6,081 nucleotides of DNA from Lachnospiraceae bacterium (GTDB lineage Bacteria; Bacillota; Clostridia; Lachnospirales; Lachnospiraceae), in the NCBI GenBank assembly GCA_024403585.1, contig JAKSRN010000115.1, positions 1 through 6,081 on the forward strand, written 5' to 3'. This document shows positions 1 through 5,433 of the stretch, in pieces; the first letter of the stretch is position 1; each line of letters begins with the position of its first letter. The notes under the pieces are model-generated. The model was not told the origin of the DNA. It worked only from the letters and a program-made list of their open reading frames with translations, and made no database searches. Both the position numbers and the translations under genes were made by a program.

Positions 1-2
1 AG

Positions 3-107
3 TTTTTTACTTATGTCGTTCCAAAGGCTGGTCAGAGAAGAATTTTTGAATTTGAAAAAAGTGTTAAAAATACATATCCAAACCGAATTTTCGATTCTAT
101 TTTTTGA
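3..107 (+). CDS. Possible C-terminal end of an upstream gene (partial, unidentified)
   Basis: This frame is open from the left edge and ends at TGA 105-107, giving about 34 residues that end in YPNRIFDSIF. The composition (charged residues, aromatic residues, a PKAGQRR stretch) is protein-like, but I recognise no family. A second plus-strand frame (1-135) is also open, and the region is AT-rich, so short open frames are expected by chance. The stop lies just upstream of the macro-gene promoter, which would suit the end of a neighbouring gene. Low confidence; the sequence left of the window would decide it. Confidence 0.25.
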   Translation, partial: FFTYVVPKAGQRRIFEFEKSVKNTYPNRIFDSIF

Positions 108-113
108 TATAAT
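105..113 (+). promoter_or_regulatory. Extended -10 promoter for the macro-domain gene
   Basis: TGATATAAT is a perfect extended -10 element (TG-N-TATAAT, hexamer at 108-113). No good -35 hexamer sits 16-18 bases upstream, where the sequence is AT-rich, as is common for extended -10 promoters. Transcription would start near 120 and leave a leader of roughly 105 nt before the start codon at 226. I see no riboswitch, T-box or strong hairpin in that leader. A 9-bp direct repeat, ATATCCAAA (74-82 and 124-132), brackets the element; its meaning is unknown. Confidence 0.5.
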
Positions 114-212
114 TGAAGCAAAGATATCCAAATAATCATGATCCACAAAGCAAAACTACTTATTCATGACTATATAGCAGAATCAATACAATATCATGCA
201 TACAAAAATAAG

Positions 213-219
213 AAAGGAG
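213..219 (+). promoter_or_regulatory. Ribosome binding site of the macro-domain gene
   Basis: AAAGGAG lies 6 nt before ATG 226. This decides the start: an in-frame ATG at 196 would add ten residues but has no Shine-Dalgarno sequence, and those residues lie outside the conserved macro fold, which begins at once with MTEIKVIRADIT. Confidence 0.85.
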
Positions 220-225
220 TCTCCC

Positions 226-735
226 ATGACCGAAATTAAAGTAATCCGCGCCGATATCACAACCCTCCCACTTGACGCTATTGTAAATGCTGCCAACAAC
301 AGCCTTCTTGGCGGCGGTGGTGTTGACGGAGCTATTCACCGTGCTGCCGGCCCTCAGCTTCTCGCCGAATGCTACACCCTGAATGGCTGTCCTACCGGCG
401 AAGCTAAGATCACCAAAGGATACAATCTTCCTGCTAAACACGTTATTCATACCGTAGGTCCGATCTGGAGAGGAGGAAACTCCAATGAGCCTGCACTTCT
501 GGCCAATTGCTACCGCAATTCCCTGCAGCTTGCTTTGGACAATGGACTTCGCACCATTGCCTTCCCATCCATTTCCACGGGTGTATATGGTTACCCAATT
601 GATCTGGCGGCTGAAATTGCTGTAAAGACAGTAAAAGATTTTGTGGCAGAGCACCCGGAAGCATTCGACCTGATCGAGTGGGCAGCGTTCGGAGGCAGAG
701 CTTTCTTCTGCTACCAGAGATGTATCGAAGAGTAG
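226..735 (+). CDS. Macro-domain O-acetyl-ADP-ribose deacetylase / ADP-ribosyl hydrolase (YmdB-type)
   Basis: The 169-residue product is one macro domain, the usual length for stand-alone bacterial YmdB-type enzymes. These remove the acetyl group from O-acetyl-ADP-ribose and can cleave ADP-ribose from modified proteins in the cytosol. Seen in sequence: the adenine-contacting Asp10 in RADIT; the VNAANNSLLGGGGVDGAIH block at 20-38 with the family's catalytic Asn24 and Asp34; CPTGEA at 55-60; HTVGPIWRGG at 75-84; and the phosphate-binding ISTGVYGYP loop at 116-124. The last ~25 residues are less typical: the usual C-terminal strand with an acidic F-D-x-x-T/N turn reads AAFGGRAFF here. The gene has its own promoter and RBS and points toward the minus-strand operon, so it is probably regulated separately. 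Family assignment is very secure; the physiological substrate is not known. This is not the Bacillus phosphodiesterase that shares the YmdB name. Confidence 0.95.
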   Translation: MTEIKVIRADITTLPLDAIVNAANNSLLGGGGVDGAIHRAAGPQLLAECYTLNGCPTGEAKITKGYNLPAKHVIHTVGPIWRGGNSNEPALLANCYRNSLQLALDNGLRTIAFPSISTGVYGYPIDLAAEIAVKTVKDFVAEHPEAFDLIEWAAFGGRAFFCYQRCIEE

Positions 736-786
736 AGAAATAGTAGACAAAAATGTCACCGAAATGTACCTGTCCCCAAAGGTTGC

Positions 787-826
787 AAAAAAAGGGATGG
801 ATGGTCTTTTTCTGACCATTCATCCC
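787..826 (-). terminator. Intrinsic terminator of the minus-strand operon
   Basis: Read on the minus strand, a 13-bp stem (814-826 pairing with 794-806, with one G-T wobble) closes a 7-nt loop and is followed at once by seven T residues (793-787). It begins 16 nt after the stop codon of the last operon gene. On the plus strand the same hairpin is preceded by A residues and has no T-run after it, so it should stop the operon well and the macro-gene transcript poorly. Confidence 0.88.
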
Positions 827-842
827 CGTTATAATATACTTG

Positions 843-1013
843 TTATAAATAATTATCTCGTTCTCTTCTATCGTACACCTTCTCTAAAAGTGGCGCGATC
901 ACGTTGACCGTTAACTTCATATCCAGATTAAAGAAATAAATGCCGAACAAAATTGAAAATACAGCCGTAATCACACCCATGATCACGCCGACAATCTTCA
1001 GGATTCTTTTCAT
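843..1013 (-). CDS. Small single-pass membrane protein, function unknown
   Basis: The product is 56 residues from ATG 1013. A short basic start (MKRILK) leads into one hydrophobic segment of about 24 residues (roughly 4-28), then a charged tail ending in DRRERDNYL. The basic N-terminus suggests the tail faces outward if the positive-inside rule holds, but the tail is also positively charged, so topology is uncertain. The start is ambiguous. GTG 1043 (66 residues) would overlap the preceding stop but lacks a Shine-Dalgarno sequence. AAAGGA (1032-1027) lies 13 nt before ATG 1013 and 4 nt before GTG 1022. It is the last gene of the operon, following the HgdA-like gene closely and sitting just before the terminator, so it is co-transcribed. 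I recognise no family. It could anchor or assist the dehydratase-like complex at the membrane, but nothing in the sequence proves that. Confidence 0.7.
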   Translation of the reverse strand: MKRILKIVGVIMGVITAVFSILFGIYFFNLDMKLTVNVIAPLLEKVYDRRERDNYL

Positions 1014-1036
1014 CTTTTCCACCAGTTCCTTTCTCT

Positions 1037-2617
1037 TTACCACGCTTCATTATCAGGAATTACCTCAATAGTAGGATCCAGTGGTTCCTCTCTCATCACA
1101 GTTCTCATATATTGATTGAACTGATCACGGATTGCCTGACGGGAATAGATTCTCGGATCCACAAGATCATGGCAGACCCATACAAGGTGGATTCCTCTGG
1201 CTCTTGCCTGCTCCTCGAACTGTCCATGCATACCCTCGAGGGCCTTACATCCCATATGTTCCCAAAGCATGACCATGTCTGCATTCATCTTCTCGCAGTA
1301 GTCCCAGAGCTGGTCGACCAGCGTCTCATAGCCGCCGTGAGTGTGGTTTCTCATGATCATGTTCTGCATGAGATATGCAATATCGTAGTAAGCCTGTTCG
1401 CGGTTTTCCGGTGTATCAGTTTCTGCAATCTCTTTCTCGATGACCATGGACAACATATCCGTCAGCGGCACAACACCCCAGCACTGGATCATCCAGTAGA
1501 GCATATCAATAACATACTGCGGCTGCACGCCCCATACGATACAGCGGTGGCGGTATTCAGAAGCCATCATATGCTTCTTCTCATAGCCCTTATGCACCAA
1601 CTTCATGATCTTCTCATCGATCTTCGGGAACTCAGCCGATCTTCCGCCGTTGCCCATGAAGTTTGTATCATTATAAAGAGAAAAAACTGCACCCACAAAC
1701 TGCGGATATGGTGTACTGTTTACATCCAGCCACTCCATACGATTTCTGGTGGTATTGTTGATTCGTTTCGCACAGGCAAAATAGGCATCCCAGTCCCATT
1801 TATGCCCGGTATGCTCCTCAATAAATGCAATCGCCTTCTTCACATCTTCCGCCGCATACTCCTGCACATCCTCTGCCTTATGTCGGATCGGCACTGCCAG
1901 CTGGAAAGTCGGAATATTATACTGTCTTTCCAAACGTTTGGCGATGATACCATTACCCATCATAGACCCGTCACAAGTGGTATTAACCTGAACAGCACAG
2001 CGTCCACCTACAACCAGATCATCTTCAATAGAAGCACCAGCCTCAACCTCCGGCATCGGACACACATCACCAGGGATTCCATAAGTCTGAGCCACATCAA
2101 TATAATGCAGAACCGAAAACTGATTAATGAGATTCGCTGCAAACTGCACCGGAATCTCCCTCTCCAACGCGATCAAATCCGGAAATCCCATCAAAAATGA
2201 TGTCATCGCATTCTCATCTACCATAACACAACGATCAGAATACTTTTTGTCATTACCGGTTCTCGAATCTGCTCTCAGACACTGATTGATTACTTTGGCA
2301 ACATCCTTCGAAACATAATCCATGGCAGTTCGGGTAATTCGAAGACTCTCCCCACGCATGCCAATGGTAAACTTATCGATCATATGAGGCACAGCCAGAT
2401 AGTTGGACATCCAGCGATAACGAAAAAGACCTTTGATAAATCCCTTGCCCATAGATGTTTTAGCCATCAGGCCCCACAGCCCCAGCCATCTGTAGAAGTC
2501 ATACATGGTATCAGGCAGTCCTCGCCATTCGCGTCGACGTCTGACCTTACCTTTACCGTATAAAACACCAAGACTCTGATCTCCTGCTTTTTTCTTAGGA
2601 TTCTTCATTACTTCCAT
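1037..2617 (-). CDS. HgdA-like subunit of a 2-hydroxyacyl-CoA dehydratase/benzoyl-CoA reductase-type enzyme
   Basis: The product has 526 residues. It belongs to the HgdA/HgdB/BcrB/BcrC superfamily, whose two-subunit members hold [4Fe-4S] clusters and receive single low-potential electrons from an ATP-driven activator. Candidate cluster ligands are Cys186 in GDVCPMPEVE, Cys215 in NTTCDGSMMGNG and Cys457 in LWEHMGCKALEG, spaced as in HgdA-type subunits. The C-terminal third (ending near NQYMRTVM) also follows the family pattern. The first ~110 residues are very basic at the start (KVRRRREWR) and rich in aromatic residues (DFYRWLGLWG); I cannot match this part to a known HgdA region. It is somewhat longer than the classical subunit (about 480 residues). 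ATG 2617 is chosen because AAAGGAGG sits 9 nt upstream; the next in-frame ATG at 2608 is 18 nt from it. It overlaps the HgdB-like gene by 10 bp. The partner subunit and activator are in the same operon. Substrate unknown. Confidence 0.85.
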   Translation of the reverse strand: MEVMKNPKKKAGDQSLGVLYGKGKVRRRREWRGLPDTMYDFYRWLGLWGLMAKTSMGKGFIKGLFRYRWMSNYLAVPHMIDKFTIGMRGESLRITRTAMDYVSKDVAKVINQCLRADSRTGNDKKYSDRCVMVDENAMTSFLMGFPDLIALEREIPVQFAANLINQFSVLHYIDVAQTYGIPGDVCPMPEVEAGASIEDDLVVGGRCAVQVNTTCDGSMMGNGIIAKRLERQYNIPTFQLAVPIRHKAEDVQEYAAEDVKKAIAFIEEHTGHKWDWDAYFACAKRINNTTRNRMEWLDVNSTPYPQFVGAVFSLYNDTNFMGNGGRSAEFPKIDEKIMKLVHKGYEKKHMMASEYRHRCIVWGVQPQYVIDMLYWMIQCWGVVPLTDMLSMVIEKEIAETDTPENREQAYYDIAYLMQNMIMRNHTHGGYETLVDQLWDYCEKMNADMVMLWEHMGCKALEGMHGQFEEQARARGIHLVWVCHDLVDPRIYSRQAIRDQFNQYMRTVMREEPLDPTIEVIPDNEAW

Positions 2618-3843
2618 TTTCCGCGGCCTCCTTTCTTCTGATTTAGTATATTTGCTGATTTCTGCAGTTTCTTAATTTCGACACTCTCAATAAATGCCTG
2701 CACGCGGGTGCGTAACTGCCCTGATGAAGAATGACTGTTATACGGTCTGTCAATCGACAAAACCGGATATCCAAAATCTTCTCTCAGCATCGTAGCTCCC
2801 ATGACCCTCTCATAAGCCCACGGATCACAGAATTTCACCTGGTCATAGATAATACCATCTGCACGATATTCTTCAGCCAGCTTGCTGACATACTCTTTTC
2901 TTCCGTATACCTTCTCCATATTCATCTGGCGAGGGCACTGACACTGGAAAACATAGTGGCGGCAGATCTGGGTAAGGGCATCTTCGTCATTGCTCAGAGA
3001 GATTTCATTTCTTCCCGGGTAGGATCCGAAACAGAAGCGGTCGGCGCAGACGAAGGCTCCCACCTCTTCAATCAGCTTGATATAGCCCGGATCGTCCACT
3101 TCCGCACCTACAACTAACAGTCTTGCGCGCGGTTTTTTCGGGTCTGCTTCTCTGTCCTGTACTTCCTTCAGAGTTTCTTCCAGCTTATCGATGATCAGAT
3201 GGTGCGGACATACATAAGTCGCCAGAGTGAAGATGGCAAATTCATAGCCGGTGATCCTTGGATAGTCTTCTTTTCGAAACTCGCCAAGGGCACGGATCAC
3301 ACGGCAGATGCGGTTGTGCTCCTCCACTGCCTTGCGAATGGTAGCATCCGAAATATCGATGCCGAAAGTATCATGAAGAGGCTGCAGGATATGGTTTTTA
3401 CACTGCAGAACCAGCAGTTTTACGCCGTTGTCATCTGCCTTCAGCGGCAGTTCCATGTGCTCACAGAAGAATCGGTCGTCGTATTCTCCCATGCTTCGCA
3501 GCATCTCTATATTCTCTGCGCAGCGGTTGATCATGGTACAGCCATCCGGTGCAATGAGGCAGTCTGCAAAGGAGAATCCACCTTCGATTGCTCTCTCCAG
3601 AATCGCTCTGGAGGTCTCGCAGAGAAAGTTGGTCATATAATAAGTAGCAATATCCGTGGAGCCGGTATTCGGCGCAAACAGTCGGATACCAAAACAGCCA
3701 CTCAGATTAAAGAGGGGCTCCGGCGTATTTTCACAGAGGTAAGCGGCACAGACAAGTCCCTCGTCTTTCGCCTCTCTGATCAGGTCATTGTATGAACTCT
3801 GAAGGAGATCTTCAAAGTACTGTAAATATTTTAAATCTCTCAT
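2608..3843 (-). CDS. HgdB/BcrC-like subunit of a 2-hydroxyacyl-CoA dehydratase-type enzyme
   Basis: The 411-residue product matches the HGD-D family fold in order. The first Rossmann-like domain has YLCENTPEPL (Cys37), MTNFLCETS (Cys75) and APDGCTMINRC (Cys102), the usual [4Fe-4S] ligand positions. A helical linker follows near 150-230. The second domain has VVGAEVDDPGYIKLIEE at 244-260, CQCPR at 301-305, VKFCDPWAYE at 336-345 and SSGQLRTRVQAF at 373-384, all hallmarks of the family. Length is close to HgdB/HadC-type subunits (about 375-410). It is unusually rich in cysteine (17 residues), with extra ones beyond the family ligands. ATG 3843 is preceded by GGAG at a 6-nt spacing. The gene starts 28 bp after the acetyl-CoA-synthase-like gene and overlaps the HgdA-like gene by 10 bp, so the two probably form a heterodimer fed by the activator. 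Family certain; substrate (2-hydroxyacyl-CoA, aromatic acyl-CoA or something else) unknown. Confidence 0.88.
   Translation of the reverse strand: MRDLKYLQYFEDLLQSSYNDLIREAKDEGLVCAAYLCENTPEPLFNLSGCFGIRLFAPNTGSTDIATYYMTNFLCETSRAILERAIEGGFSFADCLIAPDGCTMINRCAENIEMLRSMGEYDDRFFCEHMELPLKADDNGVKLLVLQCKNHILQPLHDTFGIDISDATIRKAVEEHNRICRVIRALGEFRKEDYPRITGYEFAIFTLATYVCPHHLIIDKLEETLKEVQDREADPKKPRARLLVVGAEVDDPGYIKLIEEVGAFVCADRFCFGSYPGRNEISLSNDEDALTQICRHYVFQCQCPRQMNMEKVYGRKEYVSKLAEEYRADGIIYDQVKFCDPWAYERVMGATMLREDFGYPVLSIDRPYNSHSSSGQLRTRVQAFIESVEIKKLQKSANILNQKKGGRGKWK
2627..2634 (-). promoter_or_regulatory. Ribosome binding site of the HgdA-like gene, inside the HgdB-like gene
   Basis: AAAGGAGG is a near-perfect anti-16S match with a 9-nt spacer to ATG 2617. 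It lies within the last codons of the HgdB-like gene, where it encodes Lys-Gly-Gly of the QKKGGRGKWK tail. Strong initiation overlapping the upstream stop suggests coupled, roughly equal synthesis of the two subunits. Confidence 0.8.
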
Positions 3844-3849
3844 GTATCA

Positions 3850-3853
3850 CTCC
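3850..3853 (-). promoter_or_regulatory. Ribosome binding site of the HgdB-like gene
   Basis: GGAG, 6 nt before ATG 3843, lies in the 28-bp gap after the stop of the upstream gene. It shows that the gap is a normal intergenic junction and not a decayed remnant of a longer upstream protein. Confidence 0.65.
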
Positions 3854-3871
3854 ATGTCTGCAGGCAGATTT

Positions 3872-4630
3872 CTAAACTCTTACTCCTGCTCTTTTCCTCT
3901 CTTGCTTTCCAAAATGCAGTTCCCGTAAGCCTTCCACCTCATTACAGATTTCCTTGATCTCACAGATGGAACACTCTGTAGGCAGTCCCTTTGTCATCTT
4001 TGACAGGGAATTCCTGATATCTGCCGTTTGTTTTGCATCCTGGTAGAGAGCCTGATAGTCCATTGTCTCATCCGTAATAAAGATCATACAGACCTGAAGG
4101 ACTTTCTTATATTGTCTGTATTTTTTAATAAAACTGTCTCCGATGGTCTCAAAGGTCATGCCCTTTTTCAGGGCATCTTTTCCAACGCGCACCTGCTCCC
4201 TGTGGTTCTGGTTGGAGGTCCTTACCATGTAGCCCTTGGGATGAACATTGTATTTCACAAAATCCAGCTCCTGAAGGGTCTGAAACATTTTTTCCGAATC
4301 TGTTTCAAGGTCCTCATCTTCTTTAACCAGAATCAGGCTGATGCGGGCATAGTCATGGGCGGAAGTAATGGCGGGAAGATCTTTGCCAAAGAGAAGAATC
4401 TGATCTTCTTTACAAAACTTCTTCATCAAAGCGGGATCATCAGTCACACAGGTAAAGTTGACCGCTTCTTTTCCGCCGGCTCCCAGCTCAAAAGCTGTAT
4501 CCTTCTGAAGAAGAAGTTCAAAGCCATCATGCTCCGGCCAGGCCTTGTCCTCTTTATAGGAAAACCTCTTTACGCGGGATCCCTTTAAAAATGCTAAAAG
4601 ATGGCTGATCGTTACATCATATAATTTCAT
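3872..4630 (-). CDS. Acetyl-CoA synthase/CdhC-like protein, truncated form, in an archerase operon
   Basis: The product has 252 residues. By recall of acetyl-CoA synthase (CODH/ACS beta, CdhC) sequences, residues ~45-230 run collinear with the central domain and the start of the A-cluster domain: TAFELGAGG (cf. TAVELGGP), QILLFGKDLP (cf. VIGPDID), VRVGKDALKKGMTFETIG (cf. LRISKDAFKKGFRLKHFG), QVCMIFITDE (cf. VQVTIYTDE), then ECSICEIKEIC at 219-229. The last motif, Cys220-x2-Cys223-x5-Cys229, sits where ACS has Cys-x2-Cys-x8-Cys. The protein ends 23 residues later, so the fourth cluster cysteine, the Cys-Gly-Cys site that holds the distal nickel, and the rest of the catalytic domain are absent. 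It therefore cannot be an ordinary acetyl-CoA synthase. Cys220/223/229 may bind an Fe-S cluster or metal. The start ATG 4630 shares 4 bp (ATGA) with the activator's stop, with AGGGA about 11 nt upstream. The CooC-like gene two places upstream supports a metal-related role. Function unknown. Confidence 0.75.
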   Translation of the reverse strand: MKLYDVTISHLLAFLKGSRVKRFSYKEDKAWPEHDGFELLLQKDTAFELGAGGKEAVNFTCVTDDPALMKKFCKEDQILLFGKDLPAITSAHDYARISLILVKEDEDLETDSEKMFQTLQELDFVKYNVHPKGYMVRTSNQNHREQVRVGKDALKKGMTFETIGDSFIKKYRQYKKVLQVCMIFITDETMDYQALYQDAKQTADIRNSLSKMTKGLPTECSICEIKEICNEVEGLRELHFGKQERKRAGVRV

Positions 4631-5421
4631 AAGCGATGCCGTCCCTTCAAACGTGCATACTCTGCAGCACCAAGCGCCCCCATCAGCTGCGGATCTGTTT
4701 TCAGCTCCACAACCTTGATTCGCAAAACCTTTTCAATGGCAGCTTTTAAGCCATCATTCTTTGCACAGCCGCCTGTAAGGGCAATTCTGTCTGTCGCTCC
4801 TGCCTTTTTCGCCATAACAAAACATCTCTTCGCAACAGCCATCTGAATGCCTGCTGCAATCTCCTCCACAGGTTTTCCTTCACCAACCAGGCTGATTACC
4901 TCGGATTCTGCAAAAACCGTACACTGGGCAGTGATCGGAATAACATTCTTCGCCGTCAGGGACAGTTTTGAAAACTCCGGCAGATCCATCTCAAAGGAAC
5001 GTGCCATAGCTTCATAAAATCTTCCGGTTCCAGCTGCACATTTATCATTCATGGCAAAATTCTTTACCGTACCATCTGTATCCACGGCGATTCCCTTCAC
5101 ATCCTGGCCGCCGATATCGATGATTGCCTTCACACTTGGATCCGTCACATGCACACCCATAGCATGACAGGAAATCTCAGACATATTTTCATCCGCAAAC
5201 GGAACTTTATTTCTTCCATATCCTGTACCGATCAGGTAGGTCAGTTCAGAGGAATCCTTCAGCCCAGCCTGATCCAAAACCTCTTTCATTGCTGCTTCCG
5301 CAGATTCCCAGGAGCGGATCTTGCTGCGCATGGTTGTATGGGCAACGATTTTTCCCTTCTGGTCAAGAATGACTGCTTTTGTATAAGTAGATCCTACATC
5401 GCATCCACCAAAATATTTCAT
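4627..5421 (-). CDS. 2-hydroxyacyl-CoA dehydratase activator ATPase (HgdC/BadF family, 'archerase')
   Basis: The 264-residue product is the normal length of HgdC-type activators: homodimers of the sugar kinase/actin fold that bridge one [4Fe-4S] cluster and use ATP to push a very low-potential electron into the dehydratase. Seen in sequence: phosphate-1 loop GCDVGSTYTKAV (6-17); GTGYGRN (65-71); MSEISCHAMG (80-89); phosphate-2 IDIGGQDVK (101-109); cluster ligand Cys128 in MNDKCAAGTGRF; cluster ligand Cys167 in QCTVFAESEVISL; and adenosine motif LTGGCAKN (215-222). All residues needed for activity appear present. The start ATG 5421 has AGGGAG 6 nt upstream and lies 12 bp from the stop of the CooC-like gene; its own stop overlaps the next ATG. 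The HgdA/HgdB-like pair downstream are the expected electron acceptors. Gene symbol left blank because close relatives serve different substrates. Confidence 0.93.
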   Translation of the reverse strand: MKYFGGCDVGSTYTKAVILDQKGKIVAHTTMRSKIRSWESAEAAMKEVLDQAGLKDSSELTYLIGTGYGRNKVPFADENMSEISCHAMGVHVTDPSVKAIIDIGGQDVKGIAVDTDGTVKNFAMNDKCAAGTGRFYEAMARSFEMDLPEFSKLSLTAKNVIPITAQCTVFAESEVISLVGEGKPVEEIAAGIQMAVAKRCFVMAKKAGATDRIALTGGCAKNDGLKAAIEKVLRIKVVELKTDPQLMGALGAAEYARLKGRHRL

Positions 5422-5433
5422 GCGTTTCTCCCT

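Noticed and set aside
84..93. Small palindrome CGAATTTTCG near the -35 position as an SOS/LexA-type operator
   Set aside because: It is a 4-bp stem in AT-rich DNA and does not match the Gram-positive LexA consensus.
160..819. Long minus-strand open frames opposite the macro gene (160-819 and 443-823)
   Set aside because: They lie antisense to a clearly recognisable macro domain, have no family motifs and no ribosome sites, and would run through the operon terminator.
1112..2200. A 362-codon plus-strand open frame opposite the HgdA-like gene
   Set aside because: It is an antisense shadow: His/Ile/Leu-rich low-quality composition, no RBS, and the opposite strand encodes conserved cluster motifs.
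1037..3843. Double-cubane cluster protein (DCCP) with its reductase
   Set aside because: DCCP is a homodimer from one gene. Here two distinct HgdB-like and HgdA-like subunits are encoded, which fits the heterodimeric dehydratase/reductase pattern better; kept only as a distant comparison.
3858..3869. Inverted repeat around CTGCAGGCAG in the gap before the HgdB-like gene as a regulatory hairpin
   Set aside because: The stem is only about 5 bp with a 2-nt loop and no T-run; too weak to call an attenuator or terminator.
3872..4630. Idea that the ACS-like gene is a pseudogene that lost its C-terminal half
   Set aside because: After the stop only 28 bp remain before the next gene, with a good RBS and no trace of the missing domain. 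The start is coupled by a 4-bp overlap and the frame is intact, so a functional short protein is more likely.
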